This document shows positions 5,848 through 11,046 of a DNA stretch of 11,046 nucleotides, piece after piece. A program made the translations under genes and the position numbers. Positions within the stretch are counted from its first letter, which is position 1, and every line of letters starts with the position of its first letter. Origin of the DNA: DATHVR01 sp035461175 (GTDB lineage: Bacteria > Actinomycetota > Acidimicrobiia > Spongiisociales > ZC4RG35); NCBI GenBank assembly GCA_035461175.1, contig DATHVR010000165.1, positions 1 through 11,046 of the forward strand, in the 5' to 3' direction. The notes under the pieces are model-generated. The model saw only the letters and a program-made list of their open reading frames with translations, did not search any database and was not told the DNA's origin.

Positions 5848-6777
5848 TCAGCCGGTGCCCTGGCTCAGGAGCAACGATCGAGGGTCGTCCAGATCTCCCT
5901 GGCGGAGTTTCTGGATGGCCCTCGTTTCGATCTGGCGGATCCTCTCGCGGGTGACGTTGAACTCGCGTCCCACTTCGTCGAGGGTGGCCGGCTCGCTCCC
6001 GTTGAGTCCGTAGCGCATCTCGAGGATCCGGCGCTCCCTGGCTTCGAGGCGGTTGAGGACGATGTGGAGGCTCTCGAGGTTGAGCTGGAGCATCACCAGG
6101 TCGAAAGCCGAGACCGACTCGGTGTCCTCGATGAAATCGCCCAGGACGGCGGAGTCCTCCCCGACCGGCTGGAAGATCGAAACGGGCTCGGGGGCGAGAC
6201 GCTTGGCATCACGGACCTTCTTGAGGTCCACCCCCGACTCGGTGGCGATCTCATCGTCGGAGGGGGCACGACCCAGGCGCTTGACCAGGTTCGTCTCGGC
6301 CGTCTGGACGGCGGTGATCGTGTCGATCATGTGAACGGGTACCCGGATCGTGCGGGACTTGTCGGCAATGGCGCGGGTGATGGCCTGGCGGATCCACCAG
6401 GTGGCGTAGGTGGAGAACTTGAAACCCTTGCGGTACTCGAACTTCTCGACAGCCCGGATCAGGCCCAGGTTTCCCTCCTGGATGAGATCGAGGAAGGACA
6501 GGTTTGCCTGGGGATACCGCTTGGCGATGGAAACGACGAGGCGCAGGTTGGCCTGGATGAACTGACGCCGGGCATCGTCGCCGGCGGTGATCTGGCGACG
6601 AAGCCGGACCCGTTCCTTCGGGTCGGTGGCGTCCTCCAGCAGATGAGCCGCCTCCCGGCCCTTTTCCATCTCCTTCGCCAGCCGGACCTCGTCGTCGGCG
6701 GTCAGCAGCGGGAAGGTGCCGATACCGTCGAGGTAGCGGCCGATAGCTTCACTGTCTGATTCTCGTCGCGATGCCAT
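5848..6777 (-). CDS. RpoD-like RNA polymerase sigma factor (short, lacks region 1.1)
   Basis: This sigma-70 family protein directs RNA polymerase to promoters. From ATG 6777 it has 309 residues: region 1.2 (SEAIGRYLDGIG, 9-20), region 2 (about 76-150, including FSTYATWWIRQAITRAIADK for -10 recognition and melting), region 3 with the GDFIED finger (213-218), and region 4.2 (TLDEVGREFNVTRERIRQIE, 265-284) for -35 recognition. The first ATG is preferred over a TTG at 6831, because the 18 extra residues are basic and unlike region 1. The long N-terminal domain of primary sigma factors is absent, which suggests a group 2 factor like SigB or HrdA, although a short primary factor is possible. After KLR the C-terminus reads QGDLDDP instead of the usual HPSRS that contacts WhiB proteins. 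It is convergent with the whiB7-like gene. Confidence 0.93.
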   Translation of the reverse strand: MASRRESDSEAIGRYLDGIGTFPLLTADDEVRLAKEMEKGREAAHLLEDATDPKERVRLRRQITAGDDARRQFIQANLRLVVSIAKRYPQANLSFLDLIQEGNLGLIRAVEKFEYRKGFKFSTYATWWIRQAITRAIADKSRTIRVPVHMIDTITAVQTAETNLVKRLGRAPSDDEIATESGVDLKKVRDAKRLAPEPVSIFQPVGEDSAVLGDFIEDTESVSAFDLVMLQLNLESLHIVLNRLEARERRILEMRYGLNGSEPATLDEVGREFNVTRERIRQIETRAIQKLRQGDLDDPRSLLLSQGTG

Positions 6778-6876
6778 GATTTCCCAGTTTTTTGGTGGAC
6801 CCTGTAGTCGGGTTCTTGCCCGTGTTCTCAAACGGGTATCGGTCGAAAGGGCGACGAAGTAAAGGGCCGATTGGCT

Positions 6877-7953
6877 TTACTCCACCTTCTTGGCCAATGA
6901 AATCAAGGATCCTTCGGGATCATCGGAGAGCTCCTGGTTGACGGCGATCACCACGGCGGCGATCGGCACCGAGAGGAAGGCTCCCACGATGCCGAAGGCG
7001 ACGCCGCCGATGGCAATGGCGAGCAGGATCACCAGGGGATGCATCTCCATGCTTCGCCCGAAGATCATGGGGAGAATCACATCGCCTTCCAGTTGCTGCA
7101 CCGCCACCACGATGGCCAGCACGATCAAGGCCTGGGTGAGGCCGCCGTTCACCAGTGCCACCGCCACCGCGAATAGGCCCGAGAAGAAGGCCCCGACCAC
7201 GGGCAGGAAGGCGCCGATGAAGACAAGGATGGCGAGCGGAGCCACCAGCGGCACCCCGAGGATCAGAAGCCCGATGGCGATGGCGGTGGCGTCGATCACA
7301 CCTACCAGGGCCAGGCCCTTGACGTACCTCGACAGCGTCGTCCAGGCGACCCGCCCGCCCCGCCGGACCCGGTCGGCGGTGGTGGGGGAGAGGCGATCGA
7401 ACAGTTTTTGGGCCACCCGGTCGCCGTCCTTGAGCACGAAGAATGCGACGATCAGGGCGAGCACCAGACCGGTGATGCCCTCGACGAGGATGGCGGCACC
7501 GCTTAGGAAGCCGGAGCCTAGATTCCCCAGTTGACCCTGGAATTGTTCAACGAAGGTGTCGGAGTAGCGGTTGACCTCCGCTTCCGACAGGCCCAGGGGC
7601 CCTTCGGTCAACCATTCGAGAAAATCCTCGTAGGCCGCGGACAGATCCTGTCCCAGCGGTTCGAGCCCATCGATCAGCGCGGGAACCACCAGGAATCCCA
7701 GCCCGACCACTGCAGCGACGGATAGGAGCAGCACCGTCCAGGTCGCCAACAGCGGCTTCCATCCCCGCCGCTTCAACGCCTTCACCGGACCCCACAGGAG
7801 GGAGGCGGGGAAGAGGGCGAGCACGGCCGCGATCACGACCACGCTGATCCGCTGCAACACCTGCCAGCCGAAGTAGATGGCGGCGCCCACCACGAGCAGT
7901 CGCCACGCCACAGCTGCGGCGTCGCGGAGCCACTCGGGTACGTCGTCGATCAA
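6877..7953 (-). CDS. AI-2E family transporter (permease)
   Basis: This is a 358-residue integral membrane protein of the AI-2E transporter/UPF0118 family, normal in length. It has a hydrophobic hairpin (about 15-55), another membrane segment (70-92), a soluble stretch (95-150), and then five or so segments to residue 338. Family motifs are FFVLKDG (171-177), FIGAFLPVVGAF (245-256) and QLEGDVILPMIFG followed by HPLVIL (287-310). Members have been linked to export of autoinducer-2 and to Na+/H+ antiport, so the substrate here is unknown. The start is TTG at 7953: an in-frame stop lies 12 bases upstream, and no ribosome-binding site is seen, so the start is uncertain by a few codons. The gap of 99 bases to the sigma gene holds an imperfect hairpin (around 6858-6879) but no T-run, so the two genes may be co-transcribed. 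Confidence 0.92.
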   Translation of the reverse strand: MIDDVPEWLRDAAAVAWRLLVVGAAIYFGWQVLQRISVVVIAAVLALFPASLLWGPVKALKRRGWKPLLATWTVLLLSVAAVVGLGFLVVPALIDGLEPLGQDLSAAYEDFLEWLTEGPLGLSEAEVNRYSDTFVEQFQGQLGNLGSGFLSGAAILVEGITGLVLALIVAFFVLKDGDRVAQKLFDRLSPTTADRVRRGGRVAWTTLSRYVKGLALVGVIDATAIAIGLLILGVPLVAPLAILVFIGAFLPVVGAFFSGLFAVAVALVNGGLTQALIVLAIVVAVQQLEGDVILPMIFGRSMEMHPLVILLAIAIGGVAFGIVGAFLSVPIAAVVIAVNQELSDDPEGSLISLAKKVE

Positions 7954-8041
7954 AGTGCAGCCTCAGCCATCGAAGGTCAGTGTATGAGTACTCGGGACCG
8001 CAGGTCCGGAATGCCACCTGGGACGGAGGACGCCGGAACCT

Positions 8042-8047
8042 TAGAAT
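8042..8047 (+). promoter_or_regulatory. Likely -10 element of the tRNA-Val promoter
   Basis: TAGAAT matches the -10 consensus at five of six positions and ends 9 bases before the mature tRNA 5' end, the spacing expected for a transcript starting near 8054. No convincing -35 is seen 17-18 bases upstream. Confidence 0.45.
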
Positions 8048-8056
8048 GTCGGCTTC

Positions 8057-8130
8057 GGGCGTTTAGCTCAGTTGGCTAGAGCACTTCCCTTACAAGGAAG
8101 GGGTCGGCGGTTCGAGTCCGTCAACGCCCA
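8057..8130 (+). tRNA. tRNA-Val (anticodon UAC)
   Basis: A complete 74-base cloverleaf can be drawn. The acceptor stem is GGGCGTT/AACGCCC with discriminator A. The D arm is GCTC...GAGC, and the anticodon stem CTTCC/GGAAG has loop CTTACAA. The variable loop has 5 bases, and the T arm is GGCGG-TTCGAGT-CCGTC with one G-T pair. The anticodon TAC decodes valine GUA and, depending on modification, other GUN codons. No CCA is encoded. It marks the start of a gene-poor stretch with hypothetical and decayed genes, but I saw no copy of its 3' end further on that would mark an integrated element. Confidence 0.97.
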
Positions 8131-8178
8131 CAGATGGAGTTCCTGGTCAGCGCGGGAATCTGTGTTATCGGCCCGGCT

Positions 8179-8196
8179 GGGCGGCCTTCGCCCTTT
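8179..8196 (+). terminator. Weak terminator-like hairpin downstream of tRNA-Val
   Basis: GGGCG (8179-8183) pairs with CGCCC (8189-8193) around a 5-base loop and is followed by only three T residues. It could end the tRNA transcript about 50 bases after the tRNA, but the short T-run makes this uncertain. Confidence 0.3.
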
Positions 8197-8375
8197 GCAG
8201 TCGTAAATGATGTTGACCAGCTTCCCCGCTCGGCCGCCGTAGCCCGGATCAGCCTCTTCGACGTCTCCACCCCCTGGCTACCTTGTTGATCTGCTGGCGA
8301 GCCACACCAAGAGCACTGGCAAATTCATCGTCATCGAGGGGACGCGCTGACTTTTCAGGGGCCTGAGAATCCGAG
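8190..8375 (-). pseudogene. Decayed remnant of a winged-helix-like protein
   Basis: On the minus strand one frame reads PLDDDEFASALGVARQQINKVA (written here without its flanks; about 8341-8276), which looks like an acidic lead-in and first helices of a DNA-binding domain of the 'RQQVNQ' type seen in short actinobacterial proteins. That frame then closes at a stop (8249). A second frame, shifted by one base, continues with AGKLVNIIYDC (about 8229-8194), where the wing strand ending in GKIVN would be expected. The two halves fit one domain only if at least one frameshift is accepted. The upstream part of the first frame is not recognisable and runs into the opposite-strand gene at 8456. Alternatively the resemblance is chance. 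Confidence 0.3.
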
Positions 8376-8455
8376 ATGACGTGCTCACCGACAGAACCTA
8401 GACACGGTGTTTCCGCGATTATGCCAGAGAGGACCTGTGTAGGTTCACGACAAGC

Positions 8456-8857
8456 ATGTGGAAAGCTCCACTCCGGATGGCAGGAGTTGCCGCAGCACTC
8501 GTGGCTGTCCTGGCCTCCAGCTGGATTACTGGCTCGATGGTTCTTCGTCATCCGTGGGTCAGCGGCCCGGCTAACGACTTCGTGGGCCTAATAGCCGGGA
8601 CGTGCCCCCAAGCTCTTTGTAAGAGCGTGTTCTCCGTCAATGTCGGGCAAGAGTTTGCGGACGGCGTGGTCTACGACGTCTGGGTATGTCTGGACGAAGA
8701 GTGTTGGGGCGTCAAGGCAACATTCGAGGACGGGGTAAGTCGGTCGGTGTCACCCCTGTCGGTGGGCCGTGATGGCGGCATGACTGTCCTGCTCGGGGCA
8801 GGTCCCGGCCGCTCGTCCTGTGAAGATGCCGGCCCGGCGATCGACTCGGTGTCGTAA
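8456..8857 (+). CDS. Hypothetical single-pass membrane or secreted protein
   Basis: I do not recognise this 133-residue protein. It begins with MWKAPLRMAG and has one hydrophobic segment (about 9-30), so it is a membrane-anchored or signal-peptide-bearing protein with an outside domain of about 100 residues. That domain is beta-rich in appearance (VVYDVWVC, GMTVLL) and has paired cysteines CPQALC (50, 55) and CLDEEC (78, 83), plus Cys122, which could form disulfides outside the cell. No lipobox cysteine follows the membrane segment. No good ribosome-binding site precedes ATG 8456, and ATG 8477 is an alternative start. The same frame stays open for many codons after the stop, with a helical-looking ETLEILAHVERLL, so a nonsense mutation cannot be ruled out. 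It is convergent with the gene at 8935-9345. Confidence 0.5.
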   Translation: MWKAPLRMAGVAAALVAVLASSWITGSMVLRHPWVSGPANDFVGLIAGTCPQALCKSVFSVNVGQEFADGVVYDVWVCLDEECWGVKATFEDGVSRSVSPLSVGRDGGMTVLLGAGPGRSSCEDAGPAIDSVS

Positions 8858-8934
8858 CAGACCGAGACGCTGGAGATCCTCGCCCATGTGGAGCGTCTCC
8901 TCACCCGGAAATTCGGCCAACAGCGGGGTCTACG

Positions 8935-9345
8935 TCAAGTCCAGCTCGAAAACTCAGACGGGATTTGCCGGTCATTCAACCATGCTCGAAACTCCGAATC
9001 GTTGTCGAAGAGGGAGGCCTCGAAACTCTCCTTGAGGAGCTCCAGGACTGAGGTGTCGGTCGGCGGGACACCGTCCCGTTCTAATTCTTCCCATAGGCCG
9101 GAATTGATGGCCGCCAGGTGCGTCGCTTCCACCTTGAGCCAGTACTCGTACTCGTCATCCGGCCAGAACTCGGCCACAGTCGGGCCCAGGTCGTGGCCCG
9201 ACAAGACGAGGCGACCCGATGGGTCGATGTGAGCTGTCAGGGTCACACTGAGCCTGGGAGTCTTGATGAGAAGCAAAGTGACGCTCTCCTCGTTGAGGCG
9301 GCGATTGTTCTCAACCAGCCACTCGGTCGATGACTCATCGAACAC
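8935..9345 (-). CDS. Hypothetical conserved-looking acidic protein
   Basis: This is a protein of about 136 residues with no family I can name. The core reads SVTLTAHIDPSGRLVLSGHD followed by GPTVAEFW, DDEYEYWLKV and then a helix ending in AAINSGLWEELE. This strand-strand-helix pattern with an acidic aromatic 'EYEYW' segment resembles small uncharacterised actinobacterial proteins, and it ends in an amphipathic helix (LLKESFEASL). It lacks membrane segments and a signal peptide, so it is probably cytoplasmic. GTG 9345 is chosen because GGAG (9352-9355) lies 6 bases upstream. A TTG at 9372 in the same frame would add nine residues but has no ribosome-binding site, and a TTG at 9276 preceded by GAGGAG is a shorter option. 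An immunity-protein-like role is conceivable, but no toxin gene is adjacent. Confidence 0.6.
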   Translation of the reverse strand: MFDESSTEWLVENNRRLNEESVTLLLIKTPRLSVTLTAHIDPSGRLVLSGHDLGPTVAEFWPDDEYEYWLKVEATHLAAINSGLWEELERDGVPPTDTSVLELLKESFEASLFDNDSEFRAWLNDRQIPSEFSSWT

Positions 9346-9372
9346 TTGACACTCCGATCGCCTGCCTTCCAA

Positions 9373-9695
9373 TTCTGCTACCGATCACCGACGCCCGTTT
9401 CCCAGCGCGTCGTGTCCATCGTCGCGATTGGGGTCCGGCTCCACACCCCGAATTTCTTGGCTCTGTGCCACGAGGTTCGAGACCGGTCCCTCCCGTGTGG
9501 TGCCGGCGTTTGCGGATCGAGTTCGGGCGGGTGAGCTCGGTCGAGTTTCAGAGGTCGGTGACGTGGATGACCCCAAGTCGGCTGGGCGAGCCCTCGACCT
9601 CTGCTGGGAGCAGGTGCTAACCGCCCACGGTCCCGGCTGAAGGGCCTGTCACTTCAAGTCGGATGCGTGCGCGCGGCTGATCGTTTGACTACCTG
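9373..9695. other. Stretch without a confident gene
   Basis: About 320 bases with no recognisable gene. The best open frame is on the plus strand (9428-9640). Its last third (VRAGELGRVSEVGDVDD, then SAGRALDLCWEQVL) looks protein-like, while its start does not, so it may be the tail of a decayed gene. I see no repeats, RNA gene or clear terminator. Confidence 0.4.
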
Positions 9696-10133
9696 TCAGC
9701 CGAGGGCAGCCAGCTTGTTGTTGGTATCTCGCAGCCGTTCCGTCTGGGAGATCAGGAGCTTCCTGGCGATCGAGGGGCTGCTGTCGAGGAGTTTCGTGAA
9801 GGTGGTGCGATGGATCACTACGCACTCGACCGGCGTCTCGGCCACAACTGAGGCCGATCGGCGACGGCCGTCGATGAGCGACATCTCGCCGATCGCGTCC
9901 CCCGGCCCAACCGTCGTGATCGTCTTTCCGTCTTTGACGATTCGGGCCTTGCCCGAGAGGATCGCCACCATGAGTTGGGCTTCCTCGAGTTGCTTGAGGA
10001 TCACTTGTTCCGGCTCGAAGCTCTGCTCGAAGCACAGCTTTCCGATCTCTCTCATGTCGGATTTCGTGAGACCGGAGAAGAGCGGGACCGAGCGAACGAG
10101 TTCGACAATCTCGGAACGGGGACGACGCGCCAT
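9696..10133 (-). CDS. Stand-alone cyclic nucleotide-binding-fold protein
   Basis: This 145-residue protein consists almost wholly of one CAP/CRP-type effector domain. Residues 11-30 (LVRSVPLFSGLTKSDMREIG) form the usual N-terminal helices and are followed by a beta-roll. The phosphate-binding cassette is GDAIGEMSLIDGRRRSASVV (78-97), with Glu83 and Arg92-Ser93-Ala94 in the places that hold ribose and phosphate in cAMP-binding members. A final helix (122-140) ends the protein. There is no helix-turn-helix, kinase or channel domain, so it is not itself a classical transcription factor. It probably senses a cyclic nucleotide or works through a partner. The ATG at 10133 follows a purine-rich GATGAGG. 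It is divergent from the small gene at 10261, with 127 bases between. A TAGTAT -10-like element lies about 30 bases upstream. Confidence 0.85.
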   Translation of the reverse strand: MARRPRSEIVELVRSVPLFSGLTKSDMREIGKLCFEQSFEPEQVILKQLEEAQLMVAILSGKARIVKDGKTITTVGPGDAIGEMSLIDGRRRSASVVAETPVECVVIHRTTFTKLLDSSPSIARKLLISQTERLRDTNNKLAALG

Positions 10134-10247
10134 GATGTTTACCTCATCTCACCGGAATGGTGGTTGGATACTACGCCTCTTTGCCGGGCGGAGGAGTCGA
10201 TGTTGATCCGCCCGTCCAAGGCATGCTCGTCCCTCCGGTCCGGGTCG

Positions 10248-10253
10248 TACCAT
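10248..10253 (+). promoter_or_regulatory. Possible -10 element for a leaderless transcript
   Basis: TACCAT fits the TAnnnT pattern and ends 7 bases before the GTG at 10261, so transcription would begin at or next to the start codon. No ribosome-binding site or good -35 is seen. This is suggestive only. Confidence 0.3.
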
Positions 10254-10260
10254 CCTGTGA

Positions 10261-10434
10261 GTGACCCACTACTGGCGGGTGCGTACCCGGCTTCCCGAGC
10301 GTTTCGGCCAGCACTGTCGCGTGCTGGCTCGCGGCCGGCGCAACAGCATCCTCGCCGAGTTCACCGACGGTACCCGCGTCGTCACCAGTCGCAACTACAT
10401 CCGGCGGATCCCCGATGTCGATGTCGACGCCTGA
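10261..10434 (+). CDS. Small conserved-looking basic protein (57 residues)
   Basis: This is a 57-residue protein from GTG 10261 to TGA 10434. It is rich in arginine: it opens with THYWRVRTRLPERFGQ and continues with CRVLARGRRNSILAEF and DGTRVVTSRNYIRR. The pattern of short strands with basic turns resembles a small SH3-like or beta-barrel domain and matches my memory of a widespread uncharacterised actinobacterial protein, though I cannot name the family. A stop codon lies directly before the GTG, so the protein cannot start earlier. The downstream DUF5655 gene starts inside its last codons (ATG 10415, 20-base overlap), so the two are probably co-translated. Its function is unknown. Nucleic-acid binding would fit the charge, but that is a guess. 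Confidence 0.6.
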   Translation: MTHYWRVRTRLPERFGQHCRVLARGRRNSILAEFTDGTRVVTSRNYIRRIPDVDVDA

Positions 10435-10777
10435 GGAGTTCTTCTCCGGCAACCCGCTGGGAGCGGAGATCTACCACCGGGTGTTCTCGTTCCTCGACGA
10501 CCTGGACGACGTCGAAGTCCGGGTGACCAAAAGCCAGATCGCCTTCCGGCGTCGGCGTGGATTCGCCTATCTGTGGGATCCCAGCCGGTACCTCGACACC
10601 GACGTCCGGGTCGTGCTCTCGCTGGCTCTGGATCGACAGGACGACTCGGCCCGGTTCAAGGAAGTCGTTCATCCCTCCACGCGCGTGTGGATGCATCACC
10701 TCGAGGTTGGATCTATCGACGAGATCGACGAAGAAGCCATGGAGTGGTTGCGAGAAGCCTACGAGGCGGGGGGTTGA
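10415..10777 (+). CDS. DUF5655 domain-containing protein
   Basis: This 120-residue protein is nearly all one DUF5655-like domain. It has an N-terminal helix (AEIYHRVFSFLDDL), strands including VRVTKSQIAFRRRRGFAYLW, then VVLSLALDRQD, the segment ARFKEVVHPSTRVWMHHLEV, and a C-terminal helix (EEAMEWLREAYE). In other proteins this domain is found alone or next to DUF4287-type domains, and its function is unknown. It is cytoplasmic by appearance. Two ATG codons, 10415 and 10421, could start it. A weak GGCGGA lies before the first. The start overlaps the end of the 57-residue gene, suggesting coupled translation. Its stop is 4 bases from the convergent HNH nuclease gene, with no terminator between them. 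Confidence 0.82.
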   Translation: MSMSTPEEFFSGNPLGAEIYHRVFSFLDDLDDVEVRVTKSQIAFRRRRGFAYLWDPSRYLDTDVRVVLSLALDRQDDSARFKEVVHPSTRVWMHHLEVGSIDEIDEEAMEWLREAYEAGG

Positions 10778-10781
10778 CGGG

Positions 10782-11046
10782 TCAGGGTGGTGAGCGGGTG
10801 GGGAGTTCGGTTCCGTCGGGTCGGATGACGGTGAGGTGGTGGGGTGGGCCGAGGAGGTGCCAGCCGGCCTGGTGGATGAGGTTGTGGTGGTGTCGGCAGA
10901 GGAGCGCATGCGGTTGTGGTCGGTGGGTCCGTGTTGGTCCCACCACCAGTCGAGGTGGTGGGCGTCGCACCAGTTCCAGGGTCGTCGACAGCCGGGGAAG
11001 CGGCAGTGGCGGTCTCGGAGTTTGAGGGCTTTCCATTGGGCGGGGG
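10782..11046 (-). pseudogene. HNH endonuclease (DUF222-type), C-terminal part with apparent frameshift
   Basis: The minus strand enters from the right edge in a frame reading AQWKALKLRDRHCRFPGC, then NWCDAHHLDWWWDQHG and PTDHN. This is the HNH nuclease core that ends DUF222/HNH proteins of actinobacteria (paired cysteines, catalytic HH). The expected continuation, ALLCRHHHNLIHQAGWHL, is present but in another frame, and it runs to TGA at 10784-10782 with the normal ending IRPDGTELP. The switch falls between about 10913 and 10903, and one missing base would explain it. Such proteins occur in many near-identical copies and some come from mobile DNA; the family cuts DNA, but its biological role is poorly known. 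The N-terminal DUF222 region is outside the window. A sequencing or assembly error is as likely as a true mutation. Confidence 0.8.

Larger units (their letters stand above)
8131..8455. other. Gene-poor stretch after the tRNA
   Basis: No intact gene is visible in these 325 bases. They hold a weak terminator-like hairpin at 8179-8196 and, on the minus strand, a broken winged-helix-like coding remnant. Otherwise I see nothing recognisable. Confidence 0.5.

Noticed and set aside
5563..6759. Plus-strand open frame of 398 codons across whiB7 and the sigma gene
   Set aside because: It overlaps two well-supported genes in other frames and its sequence is a typical antisense shadow of the sigma factor.
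6858..6879. Hairpin after the AI-2E gene as a terminator
   Set aside because: The stem (GTAAAG/CTTTAC) has a two-base bulge and is not followed by a T-run on the minus strand.
8057..11046. Integrated element using tRNA-Val as attachment site
   Set aside because: No integrase gene and no second copy of the tRNA 3' end were found by eye in the window.
1..11046. CRISPR array, tandem repeats or toxin-antitoxin pair
   Set aside because: No regularly spaced repeats and no recognisable toxin or antitoxin motifs were seen.

Overview
The window looks like chromosomal DNA from a high-GC actinobacterium. It may come from one of the less-studied lineages such as Acidimicrobiia, but that placement is an inference from content and not proven. 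The reasons are high GC, a WhiB-family iron-sulfur regulator, an RpoD-like sigma factor, a DUF222-type HNH nuclease, a DUF5655 protein and frequent GTG/TTG starts.

Layout: (1) 1-402 is the 3' end of an IS30-family transposase gene. (2) 435-2131 (minus) is a one-base-overlapping pair: a LiaF-like membrane-anchored protein followed by a metal-dependent amidohydrolase of the imidazolonepropionase/prolidase-like group. (3) 2212-5249 (plus) is a sugar-phosphate operon: a glucose-6-phosphate isomerase of the type usually fused to transaldolase, then glucose-6-phosphate dehydrogenase, with a 4-base overlap. (4) 5260-5839 (plus) is a WhiB7-like gene preceded by a long structured leader. The leader has a sigma-70-type promoter with an AT-rich box 3 bp upstream of the -35, a short upstream ORF, a Rho-independent terminator, and a competing antiterminator whose left arm lies in the last codons of the upstream ORF. 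(5) 5848-7953 (minus) holds a short RpoD-like sigma factor and an AI-2E family permease. (6) 8057-8130 is tRNA-Val(UAC). (7) 8131-10133 is a loosely packed stretch with a decayed winged-helix-like remnant, two hypothetical proteins and a stand-alone cyclic-nucleotide-binding-fold protein. (8) 10261-10777 (plus) is a 57-residue protein overlapping a DUF5655 protein. (9) 10782-11046 (minus) is the C-terminal part of an HNH endonuclease with an apparent frameshift.

How the genes work together: Pgi and Zwf share the substrate glucose-6-phosphate and control its split between glycolysis/gluconeogenesis and the oxidative pentose phosphate route that yields NADPH. The WhiB7-like regulator is the most interesting part. 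In mycobacteria and Streptomyces, WhiB7/WblC drives intrinsic antibiotic resistance and is switched on when translation is disturbed, through upstream-ORF-controlled attenuation and autoactivation. All the sequence elements of that circuit can be found in this leader, although the pairing and its function are inferred from reading alone.
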